Part shown: positions 34,307-43,417 of the stretch, piece by piece
Numbering within the stretch: position 1 is the first letter of the stretch
Layout: the number at the start of each line of letters is the position of its first letter
Source: an uncultured Cytophagales bacterium
Lineage (GTDB): Bacteria; Bacteroidota; Bacteroidia; Cytophagales; Cyclobacteriaceae
Length of the DNA: 64,000 nucleotides
Assembly (NCBI GenBank): GCA_913057175.1
Contig: CAJXNP010000007.1
Coordinates: 186,001-250,000, forward strand
Reading direction: 5' to 3'
Position numbers and translations under genes: made by a program
Notes under the pieces: model-generated
Databases searched by the model: none
The model's input: the letters and a program-made list of their open reading frames with translations, nothing else
Told to the model about the DNA's origin: nothing

Positions 34307-35323
34307 ATGAAATTAGCGATAGTAGGCGCTACTGGTTTAGTAGGCGGCGAAATGTTAAAAGTCGTCGACGAAAGGAATTTCGAATTTGACGAATTGTTGT
34401 TGGTTGCATCATCCAGATCGGTTGGAAAGAAGATGACATTCAAGGGTAAGGAATACACCGTGATTGGATTGGAAGAAGCCGTAGCCAAGAAGCCGGATAT
34501 TGCTATTTTCTCAGCAGGGGGAGGAACCTCTCTTGAATGGGCACCTAAGTTTGAAGAAGCAGGAACCATTGTTATTGACAACTCATCAGCCTGGAGGATG
34601 GATCCTGCTAAAAAATTGATCGTTCCGGAGATCAATGCGCATGAGTTGAGAATTGACCATAGGATCATTGCAAACCCAAACTGTTCGACGATTCAGATGG
34701 TTGTCGCATTAGCTCCTTTGCACCAAAAATATAAAATCAAGCGAATTGTCGTTTCAACCTATCAATCTGTGACTGGAACGGGCAAAGCAGCTGTAGACCA
34801 GCTGATGAATGAGCGAAATGGCGTGGTCGGAGATAAAGTTTACCCGCATCAGATCGACATGAATGTGTTACCTCATATCGATGTTTTTCAGGAAAACGGC
34901 TATACCAAAGAGGAAATGAAAATGGTCAATGAAACCAAGAAGATATTCTCCGATGACAGTATCAAAGTGACAGCGACAACGGTGAGATTGCCGGTTATGG
35001 GTGGGCATTCCGAGTCTATAAATGTCGAATTTGAACATGAATTTGAACTTAAGGAAGTTAGAGAATTGTTGAGCAATGCAGAAGGCGTGATTTTGCAAGA
35101 CGATGTAAAAAACAATGTTTACCCAATGCCATTGAATGCCCATGGGAAGGATGAAGTTTTTGTTGGACGATTGCGAAGAGATGAATCCCAGCCGAAGACA
35201 TTAAACATGTGGGTGGTAGCTGACAATCTTAGAAAAGGTGCAGCAACGAATGCTGTACAGATTGCCGAATACCTGGTAGAACATCATTTGGTTCCAACCT
35301 TAAGGGAAGAGATTGAAAAATAG
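34307..35323 (+). CDS. asd: aspartate-semialdehyde dehydrogenase
   Basis: 338 residues. It reduces aspartyl phosphate with NADPH to aspartate semialdehyde, the branch point to lysine, threonine and methionine. IVGATGLVGGEML is the NADP-binding loop. Cys126 in NPNCSTIQMV is the catalytic thiol, and VRLPVMGGHSE contains the substrate-binding Arg and the general-base His. It supplies the pathway that ends in lysA (3.5 kb), although the two are not linked. Its 3' end overlaps the methyltransferase gene. Confidence 0.96.
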   Translation: MKLAIVGATGLVGGEMLKVVDERNFEFDELLLVASSRSVGKKMTFKGKEYTVIGLEEAVAKKPDIAIFSAGGGTSLEWAPKFEEAGTIVIDNSSAWRMDPAKKLIVPEINAHELRIDHRIIANPNCSTIQMVVALAPLHQKYKIKRIVVSTYQSVTGTGKAAVDQLMNERNGVVGDKVYPHQIDMNVLPHIDVFQENGYTKEEMKMVNETKKIFSDDSIKVTATTVRLPVMGGHSESINVEFEHEFELKEVRELLSNAEGVILQDDVKNNVYPMPLNAHGKDEVFVGRLRRDESQPKTLNMWVVADNLRKGAATNAVQIAEYLVEHHLVPTLREEIEK

Positions 35324-36500
35324 TGTCCTGAAAGAAGAATGGAAAGAATTTATAAAGGGTCATTTAAACGATGACCCTTTTTCATTATCACTGCATGCTA
35401 AAAGTAAAAATAGGGAAGAGCTGGATGAAGCCATTCTTCAAATACATGCCCGACGAAAAGCACAAAAGAAATTACCAGCATTTTCACAAAATTTTGATTT
35501 AATCTTTCCTCCACCGGTTTCGGTTGAGCAATCGTCGTCTGAACTGACATCAAAATTTAAGGCTTCTTTGTTTAAAGGAAAAAAATTCGTCGACCTGACC
35601 GGAGGAATGGGAGTCGATACTTACTACTTCTCACAACATTTCAAAGAGGCAAAATATGTCGAAAAGAATGAGGAATTATGTGAATTGGCAGAGCATAATT
35701 TTGATGTTCTTGGACGATCTAATGTCTCCATAATCAATCATTCAACTGAGGGGTTTTTAAATACAAATCAAGAGAAATTCGATTTGATTTACCTCGATCC
35801 TTCCCGTAGGACAAAGGAAAATAATCGGGTATTTCTGCTGGAGGATTGTTCACCTAATATTCTTGAAATAGAAGAAAAAATGCTTGAAAGCTCTGAAAAC
35901 GTCCTGATCAAAATTTCACCGCTTGCAGACATAAAATATTTATTTTCTAAACTGGAACATTTACAAAAGTTATGGGTAGTGGCGATCAGAAATGAATGCA
36001 AGGAACTACTCTGTCAGGTTTCCAAATCAAAGGAAAGTGAGCGACTTATTCATACCATGAATTTGTATGATGAAGTTGAAAGGGAAGAATTTATCTTCTC
36101 GCTTGAAGAGGAGGAAGAAGCGAAAGTGCAAATTGGTATTCCTCAAATGTATATTTACGAGCCGAACTTTTCCATTCTAAAAGCTGGAGGATTTAAGATC
36201 GTTGGTCAGCGATTTAATTTAAAAAAGCTGCATCAACATTCCCACCTTTATACGTCCGATGAAAAGATTGATTTTCCAGGGAGAATATTTGAATTAAAAA
36301 AAGTCTTAAAGGGTGATAAAAAGGAGGTGAAGAAGCTACTCGGAGATGCCGGATTGAATGTAATTTCACGCAATTATCCATTAAAACCTGATGAGATAAG
36401 GAAAAAATACAAACTCAAAAGTGGCGACGATTTTTATTTGATTGCAACAACTTTGCAGGATCACTCAAAAACCTTTTTATTATGTGAAAGAATTAAATGA
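35313..36500 (+). CDS. class I SAM-dependent methyltransferase with THUMP-like domain
   Basis: 395 residues. TTG at 35313 is the only usable start and overlaps the asd stop by 11 bp, so translation is probably coupled. SAM-binding motif I is FVDLTGGMGVDTYYFS, and DLIYLDPSRRTKENNRVF is the active-site region with DPxRR. The C-terminal ~90 residues match the THUMP-like RNA-binding region. An RNA substrate is likely, but which one is not known. It is unrelated in function to asd as far as can be told. Confidence 0.85.
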   Translation: MKNSVLKEEWKEFIKGHLNDDPFSLSLHAKSKNREELDEAILQIHARRKAQKKLPAFSQNFDLIFPPPVSVEQSSSELTSKFKASLFKGKKFVDLTGGMGVDTYYFSQHFKEAKYVEKNEELCELAEHNFDVLGRSNVSIINHSTEGFLNTNQEKFDLIYLDPSRRTKENNRVFLLEDCSPNILEIEEKMLESSENVLIKISPLADIKYLFSKLEHLQKLWVVAIRNECKELLCQVSKSKESERLIHTMNLYDEVEREEFIFSLEEEEEAKVQIGIPQMYIYEPNFSILKAGGFKIVGQRFNLKKLHQHSHLYTSDEKIDFPGRIFELKKVLKGDKKEVKKLLGDAGLNVISRNYPLKPDEIRKKYKLKSGDDFYLIATTLQDHSKTFLLCERIK

Positions 36501-36684
36501 GGTGGGGAGTAATCAATTTAATAATTAGTAGCAGGAGCGTGATCGATCCAAAATATTTTAAAACGGAAAGCCGGTTTTGAAAGTCTATAAACCACAATAC
36601 CCACCAGGGTTTGATCATTCCCAGCAAAGTAACGGCTAGAAACAACCAGAATAAAATACTGATAATCAAATAAACTTCTTCCAT
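36493..36684 (-). CDS. small two-helix membrane protein
   Basis: 63 residues from the ATG at 36684 (MEEVYLII...). The frame is open further upstream but that would overlap the phosphodiesterase gene. Two hydrophobic helices (residues 4-27 and 42-60) flank KPWWVLWFIDFQNRLSVLKYFG, a motif recalled from short Bacteroidota membrane proteins. It overlaps the end of the methyltransferase gene by 8 bp (convergent), and its start is 8 bp from the divergent phosphodiesterase start. The function is unknown. Confidence 0.65.
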   Translation of the reverse strand: MEEVYLIISILFWLFLAVTLLGMIKPWWVLWFIDFQNRLSVLKYFGSITLLLLIIKLITPHLI

Positions 36685-36692
36685 TTCGAAAC

Positions 36693-37196
36693 ATGAAAAT
36701 AGGCCTAATTTCAGACACTCACGGATACTTGGATGAAAAAATATTCCGGCATTTTGAAGATGTGGATGAGATCTGGCATGCAGGCGATCTTGGAACAATT
36801 GTGGTAGCCGATCAATTAAGTAAACTTAAACCTTTCAGAGCTGTTTATGGAAATATTGATGGCAAGGGGTTACGGATACGCTATCCGGAAGATCTGATTT
36901 TTGAGTTGGAAGGACTGAAGATCTGGATGACGCACATTGGCGGCTATCCGCCTAGTTATGAACCAAGGGTCAGGAGACAAATTGACATCATTTCACCACA
37001 AATTTTTATCAGTGGGCATTCACATATTTTAAAAGTCATACCTGACAAGAAAAGACCTGGACTGATCCATATCAATCCCGGAGCAGCGGGACAGCAGGGA
37101 TTTCACAGAATGAGGACCATTATTAAAATGGAAATTGCAAATGGCAAAATTATGGATATGAAAGTGGTGGAGTTAGGTAAAAGGGGCAGGATGTAA
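36693..37196 (+). CDS. YfcE/MJ0936-family metallophosphoesterase
   Basis: 167 residues with the full calcineurin-like motif set: ISDTHGYLD, WHAGDLG, YGNID, GGYPPSY and SGHSHILKV. A binuclear metal centre hydrolyses phosphodiesters. YfcE relatives have broad phosphodiesterase activity in vitro with unclear physiological substrates. Cytoplasmic. The start ATG is 8 bp from the divergent small membrane gene, so its promoter must lie within or across that gene. Confidence 0.9.
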   Translation: MKIGLISDTHGYLDEKIFRHFEDVDEIWHAGDLGTIVVADQLSKLKPFRAVYGNIDGKGLRIRYPEDLIFELEGLKIWMTHIGGYPPSYEPRVRRQIDIISPQIFISGHSHILKVIPDKKRPGLIHINPGAAGQQGFHRMRTIIKMEIANGKIMDMKVVELGKRGRM

Positions 37197-37275
37197 AAAT
37201 CAGTAGTACAAACTGTGTTTGACTATTAATAGCCGTTAGATAAAGCCTATTTCGGGTACGGGTTAAACAAAAAAA

Positions 37276-37305
37276 ATCCCTGCACTCCTATTCAAATGCA
37301 AGGAT
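37276..37305 (-). terminator. intrinsic terminator after the Lys/Glu-tailed gene
   Basis: On the minus strand ATCCTTGCA (37305-37297) pairs with TGCAGGGAT (37284-37276) allowing one G.U, and a T run follows. Confidence 0.65.
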
Positions 37306-37329
37306 ATTTTATTTATAGAAACGAAGAGA

Positions 37330-37713
37330 TTATCCTTCTTTCTCTTCTTTTTTGTCTTCCTTTTTCTCCGCTTTGGGCTCTTCAGTTTTCTTTTCAGGAG
37401 TTGCTTCTTCAGCTTTTTCTTCCTTCTTGGTTTCTTTTTTTGTAGCCTCAGCTTTTGGTTCAGCCTTTTCTTCTTTTTTCTCTACTTTTTCTTCAACAGC
37501 AGCTTCAGCTTTTACTTCCTTAGCTTCTTCAGCCTTTTCACCTTTGGCAGATGTTGATTTTTTAGAAGGTTTATTGTCAAACTCTTCTTTGATTTTTTCA
37601 ACATCAACTTTTTTGATTACAGGTTTTGCTGTATTCAAACTTATTCCCTGTAACCTTTGCTTAGCTACAACTCTGTTTTTTCTTGCTTTCCTTTTGAGAC
37701 TTGTTCCACCCAT
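37330..37713 (-). CDS. small basic protein with long Lys/Glu-rich tail
   Basis: 127 residues in two parts. Residues 1-47 (MGGTSLKRKARKNRVVAKQR, then NTAKPVIKKVDVEKIKEEF) are basic and look conserved, recalling short Bacteroidota proteins of unknown function. Residues 48-127 consist almost only of K, E, A, T and P (EEKVEKKEEKAEPKAEATKK). The tail should be disordered or a single charged helix. The basic head suggests contact with nucleic acid or ribosomes, which is inference only. It has its own terminator. Confidence 0.75.
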   Translation of the reverse strand: MGGTSLKRKARKNRVVAKQRLQGISLNTAKPVIKKVDVEKIKEEFDNKPSKKSTSAKGEKAEEAKEVKAEAAVEEKVEKKEEKAEPKAEATKKETKKEEKAEEATPEKKTEEPKAEKKEDKKEEKEG

Positions 37714-37824
37714 TTTTATAGAAATTTCAAACGAGCGGCAAAGATAAAATATTTAATTTGATATTGAAACAATGATCAGAATAAAATTAAAGTATTAATT
37801 TTGGTTTTCACTTTTAGGTCAAAG

Positions 37825-38532
37825 ATGAAATCTTTTTTCGCATTCATATTAATATTAGCTGTAACATCCATTCAAAACCAAAGTTTTGCGCAGATAGCCG
37901 TAGGTATTATTGGTGGAGCGAATATTTCAACGGCGGAGATTTACAAACGCCCTGACTACCGAACAAGGGATGTGGAAACAATAACAGGCTACCAGTTTGG
38001 AGCAGTATTTCGGTATGTCAGTGAAAAGCATGTTGGGATGCACATTGAATTTTTATATTCCAGGAAAGGTTGGAGAGATGTTTCAGCTATTGAAGGCGAG
38101 GTTGATGACCAGGAGCATGTTAGAGAGATTAATTACCTGGAAATTCCTTTTATGACACATTTTATTATTGGGAGCAAAAAGGTGAGAATCCTTTTGGAAG
38201 GAGGTCCTTATTTCGGTTATGCACTAAGTTCAAAAGAACAATATAAAAATATTGAAACTGGTGAAATAGAATCGGAGTCAAACTTTGAATGGCAGGATGG
38301 TGTAGATAATAGATTGGATTACGGCCTAAAAGGAAGCGGAGGTTTTCAATTTTATTTTCCATTTGGGGCGATAGAAGTTAAAGGATTTTATAGCTATGGA
38401 TACGGAAATATCTTCCTGGATAAAAGCGAGGCAGTTGAAACTTCACAAAACAGGAATTATGGCCTTAATGTAGGGTACATGTATTTTTTTGGAAAGAAAA
38501 AAAACATCAAACCCAAAGAAGTTCAGCAGTAA
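37825..38532 (+). CDS. PorT-family outer-membrane beta-barrel protein
   Basis: 235 residues from the ATG at 37825 (MKSFFAF); the frame extends 8 codons upstream but the signal peptide (ending QSFAQ) fixes the start. IAVGIIGGANISTA followed by alternating strands, EINYLEIPFMTHF, LLEGGPYFGYAL and NYGLNVGYMYFFG fits the PorT/OMP_b-brl_2 family of eight-stranded barrels. Many paralogues exist and only some affect T9SS. It converges with hemW and the ends overlap by 26 bp. Confidence 0.82.
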   Translation: MKSFFAFILILAVTSIQNQSFAQIAVGIIGGANISTAEIYKRPDYRTRDVETITGYQFGAVFRYVSEKHVGMHIEFLYSRKGWRDVSAIEGEVDDQEHVREINYLEIPFMTHFIIGSKKVRILLEGGPYFGYALSSKEQYKNIETGEIESESNFEWQDGVDNRLDYGLKGSGGFQFYFPFGAIEVKGFYSYGYGNIFLDKSEAVETSQNRNYGLNVGYMYFFGKKKNIKPKEVQQ

Positions 38533-39634
38533 TTTCATCAGCAAGAAGCTTTCCTTTTTTAGTAAGGAGGAGCCTGTCTTTTTCTAATTTTATTAATCCT
38601 TTATTAAACATTCCATCTACAAGATTTTCGTTTTGATGGATCAGATCAAATTCATATTTGGTTTTTAGCAATTCAAGATCACAACCCCACATGGTTCGAA
38701 GTCCTAACATAATATGTTCGTTAACCAGGGTTTTGCGATCAAGTATTTCTTTGGTTGCCGGAATATTACCCGAAGAAATTGATTTTAGGTATTGGGCATT
38801 GTTGGCGACATTGTATTGCCTGCTAAGTCCATCAAAAGAATGGGCTGAAGGTCCTACTCCCAGATATTTTACCTGCTTCCAGTAGTTAGAATTGTGTTGG
38901 GAATATTTCTGATCTTGAGCAAAATTTGATATTTCATATTGCTCGTATCCATTTTCTTCCAGCACTTCGGCGACCAATTCAAATTGCCTGGCGGCATATT
39001 CGTCTTTAACTTCTTTAATCTTTCCTTTTTTCTTCCAGTTACCAAAGACGGTATTCGGTTCAATCGTTAAGCTGTAAGCAGAAATGTGCTCAGGTTTTAA
39101 TTCCATTATTTTTGTCAGGTCGTACCTGAGACTTTGATGTTGATCAGATTTGATATTATAAATGAGATCTATATTGATTTTTTCAAAACCTACCTTTCTA
39201 GCCATTAAAATACAGTGAATTGCTTCGTGTTCATCATGGGCACGGTTCAAATATTTCAACAATTCGGGATGAAATGTCTGCACACCAATGCTCAACCGGT
39301 TTATTCCGAGTTGGAAAAGTTCCTGCAATTTTTTCAGGGAAAGGTCATCAGGATTCGCTTCGAGTGTAATTTCAGGGTTTTTGGCAATAGAAAAGTTTTT
39401 ATTAATCCCTTCTAAAATATTTCCCAATTCACCAGATGTTAAAATACTTGGGGTTCCCCCACCGAAGTAAATCGTATTTATGGTTTCATTTTGTAAATAG
39501 CCTTTCTGCATTTCCAATTCGGATAAGATGGCAGTGACCATTGCTTCTCGTTGACCGGGTAATGTGCTAAAGTGAAAGTCGCAATAATAGCAAGCTTGTT
39601 TGCAAAAGGGGATATGAATATAAATTCCAGCCAA
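38507..39634 (-). CDS. hemW: radical SAM heme chaperone HemW
   Basis: 375 residues. The radical SAM cluster CxxxCxxC is in CKQACYYCDF. The extra conserved residues after it (YCDFHF) distinguish HemW from HemN. GGGTPSIL and EANPD are typical. HemW binds heme and delivers it to respiratory proteins; older annotations call it coproporphyrinogen oxidase. The start codon at 39634 lies 20 bp from the divergent barrel gene. Confidence 0.9.
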   Translation of the reverse strand: MAGIYIHIPFCKQACYYCDFHFSTLPGQREAMVTAILSELEMQKGYLQNETINTIYFGGGTPSILTSGELGNILEGINKNFSIAKNPEITLEANPDDLSLKKLQELFQLGINRLSIGVQTFHPELLKYLNRAHDEHEAIHCILMARKVGFEKINIDLIYNIKSDQHQSLRYDLTKIMELKPEHISAYSLTIEPNTVFGNWKKKGKIKEVKDEYAARQFELVAEVLEENGYEQYEISNFAQDQKYSQHNSNYWKQVKYLGVGPSAHSFDGLSRQYNVANNAQYLKSISSGNIPATKEILDRKTLVNEHIMLGLRTMWGCDLELLKTKYEFDLIHQNENLVDGMFNKGLIKLEKDRLLLTKKGKLLADEITAELLWV

Positions 39635-39654
39635 ATTGTTTAGTTTTATTTTTG

Positions 39655-41382
39655 ATGAAAAGAGTGTGCCTGGCCCTATTGGTTTTATCTGCTATCCATA
39701 GTTTTTATTGTAACACGTATGGAAAGGATAAAATTACTTTAATATTTGAAATTATAGATGAGAGGAGTGATACTACAGTGGAAAAGTATAGCGTGGCAGA
39801 CAGCTCACTTGTCCAAAGATCTATCAATGAAAGACTGCATCAATTTTATTTTGATGGTTTTCTGGCTGCAACTATTCTAAAGATTGCCACTGTTGAAAAT
39901 AATACTATTTGCACTGTATACAAGGGAGAAATTTATAATCTTAAACACCTGTCAACAGGAAATATCGACAAGGAGTTATTGAAGAGATTTGGACTCAGTT
40001 CAGATGAAAAAGAAAGGTCTTTTCAAATTCAATATCTGGAAGAAACTTTTCGAAAAGTCCTTAATTATTCAGAAAATACCGGATATCCTTTTGCCACAGT
40101 AAAATTGGATTCTATCAATATAACTGGAAATGAAATATCGGCCAGTATAAATTGGTGGAGGGGACCGCTGATGACTTACGACTCTTTAGCAATTGACGGG
40201 AGAATAAAGCTCAAAAGAAACTGGTTGCAGAATTATTTAAATATTATTCCCGGAGAGAGGTTTGACCAAAGTACAATTGATTTGATAGAAGAAAAGATCG
40301 GGGAATTGTCATTTTTGGAATTAGAAAGTGAACCCGAGGTGAATTTTTATTCAAATAAGGCAAGGATAAGGGTAAATGTCCGTGAAAGAAAGGTCAATAA
40401 TGTTGATGGTATCTTAGGCGTGTTTCCTAATTCGCGTGATGGTTCCAAGGTGTTAATTACGGGTAGCCTGAATCTTCATTTATATAATTTGTTTTCATCC
40501 GCCAAACAACTTCACCTGGATTGGCAGAAAGTCAATGTTAACTCACAGACGCTTGATGCATCATTTTATTATCCCAGATTTCTTACCATGCCGCTTGGAG
40601 TCAATGTAGATTTTAACCTTTTAAAGGAAGACACTATTTATTTAGATAGAAATACAACATTGGCAATAGATTTTAAACCTGGTCCCGGACAGATTATTGC
40701 TTTTAAGTCTCAGTTCGAATCTTCTAACCTATTGTCAGATAATACTTCAGAATTAACTAATAATCAGTTCAACGATTACAATCTGGTTTATTACGGGCTG
40801 ACTTATGGAATAAACCGATTAGATGATTTTTGGTATCCTCAAAGAGGTTGGAAAGGAAATATTAGTGGATTTGTTGGACAAAAGAAGTCAAATCTTCCGA
40901 TAACCGAATCAAGCTCACCAAATGATTTGGAAGAGATCAAATCCACGCAATATAAAATCATGGCCAATTTTGAAAAATATATTACGCTGCACAGAGGATA
41001 TGTATTAAAGTTAAGATTGCGTTCGGGAAACTTATTCGGGAGTAATATCTTTGTGAATGACTTATTCCGGATCGGAGGGCTGAAAACCATAAGGGGTTTC
41101 AATGAAAACTATTTCTTTGTTTCGGATTATATGATTGGTAATGTGGAATTCAGACTCATGAATAATTCTGACACATATTTTTTCGCATTCTTCGATCAGG
41201 GAATAGTTAATAGTACAATAGATGATCAGGAAACAGATTTTCCATTTGGAACCGGCTTGGGTATGAACCTCGGAACCAATTCGGGAATATTTAGTTTTGT
41301 ATTGGCGATAGGAAAATCCCAAACACAGATATTTTCTTTAAATTCGGCCAAAATACATTTTGGCTATACAGGTAGATTTTGA
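39655..41382 (+). CDS. BamA/TamA-family outer-membrane barrel protein
   Basis: 575 residues from the ATG at 39655; a TTG directly before it is in frame. Signal peptide at the N-terminus, then POTRA-like segments (residues about 75-250, with LQNYLNIIPGERFDQSTIDL) and a C-terminal 16-strand barrel ending in GYTGRF with terminal Phe. FRIGGLKTIRGFNENYFF carries the (V/I)RG(F/Y) lid motif of Omp85 proteins. It probably inserts or exports proteins at the outer membrane. It is too short and has too few POTRA domains to be the main BamA. It starts the plus-strand run that leads to sprF and gldKLMN. Confidence 0.85.
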   Translation: MKRVCLALLVLSAIHSFYCNTYGKDKITLIFEIIDERSDTTVEKYSVADSSLVQRSINERLHQFYFDGFLAATILKIATVENNTICTVYKGEIYNLKHLSTGNIDKELLKRFGLSSDEKERSFQIQYLEETFRKVLNYSENTGYPFATVKLDSINITGNEISASINWWRGPLMTYDSLAIDGRIKLKRNWLQNYLNIIPGERFDQSTIDLIEEKIGELSFLELESEPEVNFYSNKARIRVNVRERKVNNVDGILGVFPNSRDGSKVLITGSLNLHLYNLFSSAKQLHLDWQKVNVNSQTLDASFYYPRFLTMPLGVNVDFNLLKEDTIYLDRNTTLAIDFKPGPGQIIAFKSQFESSNLLSDNTSELTNNQFNDYNLVYYGLTYGINRLDDFWYPQRGWKGNISGFVGQKKSNLPITESSSPNDLEEIKSTQYKIMANFEKYITLHRGYVLKLRLRSGNLFGSNIFVNDLFRIGGLKTIRGFNENYFFVSDYMIGNVEFRLMNNSDTYFFAFFDQGIVNSTIDDQETDFPFGTGLGMNLGTNSGIFSFVLAIGKSQTQIFSLNSAKIHFGYTGRF

Positions 41383-41390
41383 AACATTAA

Positions 41391-42497
41391 ATGAAGAGGA
41401 CACTTTTTTTAGTTACTTTCATATTTGTCGTAACTGCATCGTATGCAGAACGGATCATCAATATATATGACCTGGAAGACACCTGGTATTTCAACCAGGG
41501 CGATCTATCACTTCCATATGTAAAGGGAAATGGTTTAAACCCCGAAGCCATTCACTTTAGTTTTGACTTTAACCGGTTTAGTGGAAAGAAGATCGATATT
41601 TCTCATGAATACCCCTTTTCGGTCTTTATAGAAGGACAATTGATTTTTGCCTCTGAGGCAAAACAGGGAGTTTTTTGGGACGTTGATAGTTTAAAAGATG
41701 TTTTTTCCAATGAAAATGTGCTCGTCACAATATTTTCTAAGAATAAATCTTATGATTTGTTAAAAACGACTATTGTCAAGGAATCACTTATCAGCAATTC
41801 ACCCAATGAAATTTTGCAAAACACTCTTAAGACAAATCATAACTTAAGTGATTTCCTATTTATACTTATCATATTGCTAGTCATTTTTACGATTCTTCTG
41901 AATTCAAATAGAAATGCTTTCAATGATTTTTATTCTTTGGACCTGATCTTGTCTGGCAGGGTAAAAGATGAAAGTATTTACAGATTAAAGTTATTTTCTC
42001 AAGGTAATATGATCCTATTTTTGTTCCATTCAGGGATCATTTCGTTTTTCGTATTGTTGATCACTCGATTTGCTTTCAGAAGTTATGCAGCTCAGGTAGA
42101 AATATTCCACTCAACCATTCTTAACTGGTCGACGCTAACTTTTTTAGTCCTTTTTGCATTTCTTATAAAGTATGTATTCATTAAATACATAGGGATGTTG
42201 TTTGATTTAGGCTCAGCTGTAAATTACTATTTTTACGAGTATATGAGGATGTCGATGATGTTTTTCATTGTTGTTTTAGGTATTACTTCAATTACAATAA
42301 TATCATTACCATACCTTTCAGAAAATATTTTGAGCCTTTTAGTGAAAATTACCATAATTTTCATGTTTACGAGGTTTATTATCTTATTTATTCGAATAGG
42401 AAAGCACGCCACCTTTAAAAAAGTACATTTATTTTCTTACCTTTGCACCACTGAAATGATACCCATCATTATTGGGTTAAAATATTTGATTTTTTGA
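41391..42497 (+). CDS. DUF4271 domain-containing membrane protein
   Basis: 368 residues. A signal peptide, an extracytoplasmic beta domain (residues about 20-140), then six to seven hydrophobic helices (from FLFILIILLVIFTILLNSNR onward). NRNAFNDFYSLDLILSGRV and a conserved KYVFIKYIGMLF element fit DUF4271. This family nearly always neighbours the uroporphyrinogen synthase gene in Bacteroidota. It starts 8 bp after the barrel gene. The function is unknown. Confidence 0.85.
   Translation: MKRTLFLVTFIFVVTASYAERIINIYDLEDTWYFNQGDLSLPYVKGNGLNPEAIHFSFDFNRFSGKKIDISHEYPFSVFIEGQLIFASEAKQGVFWDVDSLKDVFSNENVLVTIFSKNKSYDLLKTTIVKESLISNSPNEILQNTLKTNHNLSDFLFILIILLVIFTILLNSNRNAFNDFYSLDLILSGRVKDESIYRLKLFSQGNMILFLFHSGIISFFVLLITRFAFRSYAAQVEIFHSTILNWSTLTFLVLFAFLIKYVFIKYIGMLFDLGSAVNYYFYEYMRMSMMFFIVVLGITSITIISLPYLSENILSLLVKITIIFMFTRFIILFIRIGKHATFKKVHLFSYLCTTEMIPIIIGLKYLIF
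42438..42445 (+). promoter_or_regulatory. possible internal promoter for hemD
   Basis: TACCTTTG followed by CACC lies within the end of the DUF4271 gene, 80 bp before the hemD-like start. No strong -33 element. Confidence 0.4.
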
Positions 42498-42525
42498 AGC
42501 TTCGCTTAAAGTAAGAAGAAAAGAC

Positions 42526-43299
42526 ATGAGTACCTTTGATAAGAGCAGATTGCGAAAAGTAGAGAGCATTCTTGTATCACAACCCGACCCGAAAGACGAA
42601 AACAGTCCTTATTTTAAATTGGCCAGCAAGTTCAGCATTAAAGTTGATTTCAGGCCATTTATTCACATTGAACCGATCGATATCAAGGAGTTTAGAAAGC
42701 AAAAGATCGATATCTTAAGTCACACTGCAGTAATTTTTACCAGCAGAAATGCGGTTGATCATTTTTTCCGACTTTGCAAAGAGAGCAAAGTAGAAATGCC
42801 ACCGGATATGAAATATTTCTGTATTTCAGAACAAACTGCCAATTACCTGCAGAAATACATTGTGATACGTAAGAGGAAAATATTTACTGGCGCTAAAACA
42901 GCAACTGATTTAATAGAAATATTAAAAAAGCACAAGAACGAAAAGTATATTTTCCCTTGTTCAAATATAAGGAAACAGGACATTCCGGATTTCCTGACAG
43001 AGAACGGATACAAGTTTACAGAGGCCGTAATTTATAAGACTGTCGCAAGTGATTTGTCGGATCTGGCAGATGTAAATTATGATATGATTGCCTTCTTTAG
43101 TCCGTCAGGAATTAACTCATTGTTTGTCAATTTCCCTGAATTTAAACAAAATAATACGCGAATAGCAGCTTTCGGCCCCACTACATCTAAAGCTGTAAAA
43201 GAGGCAGGTTTAACCCTTGATATTGAGGCACCTATGCCAAACGCACCCTCAATGACCGGAGCCATAGAGCTTTACATAAAAAAAGCAAATGGTTTGTAA
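42526..43299 (+). CDS. hemD: uroporphyrinogen-III synthase
   Basis: 257 residues with two Rossmann-like lobes. ESILVSQPDPKDENSPYFKLASKF at the N-terminus, AVIFTSRNAVDHFF, and DMIAFFSPSGINSLFVNFPEF then RIAAFGPTTSKAVKEAGL are typical. It converts hydroxymethylbilane to uroporphyrinogen III for heme synthesis. The sequence of this family is weakly conserved, so the call rests on the lobe motifs and gene context (DUF4271, sprF). Confidence 0.85.
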   Translation: MSTFDKSRLRKVESILVSQPDPKDENSPYFKLASKFSIKVDFRPFIHIEPIDIKEFRKQKIDILSHTAVIFTSRNAVDHFFRLCKESKVEMPPDMKYFCISEQTANYLQKYIVIRKRKIFTGAKTATDLIEILKKHKNEKYIFPCSNIRKQDIPDFLTENGYKFTEAVIYKTVASDLSDLADVNYDMIAFFSPSGINSLFVNFPEFKQNNTRIAAFGPTTSKAVKEAGLTLDIEAPMPNAPSMTGAIELYIKKANGL

Positions 43300-43350
43300 T
43301 TGTTACGACCCCAAAAAAAATACGATTTTTAGTAAAACAACATTTTAAAT

Positions 43351-43376
43351 ATTACATTTAATGATTAAAATGTAAT
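43351..43376. promoter_or_regulatory. inverted repeat upstream of sprF-like gene
   Basis: ATTACATTT (43351-43359) and AAATGTAAT (43368-43376) form 9-bp arms with an 8-nt loop. No T run follows, so an operator or mRNA leader structure is likelier than a terminator. Confidence 0.4.
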
Positions 43377-43417
43377 TAGGCTGATTTTCGTAACATAATA
43401 TTTCTATTGTTGTAACC

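Noticed and set aside
37352-37747. 131-residue Ser/Phe/Ala-rich ORF on the plus strand
   Set aside because: Mirror image of the Lys/Glu repeat codons of the real gene on the other strand; no start context or homology.
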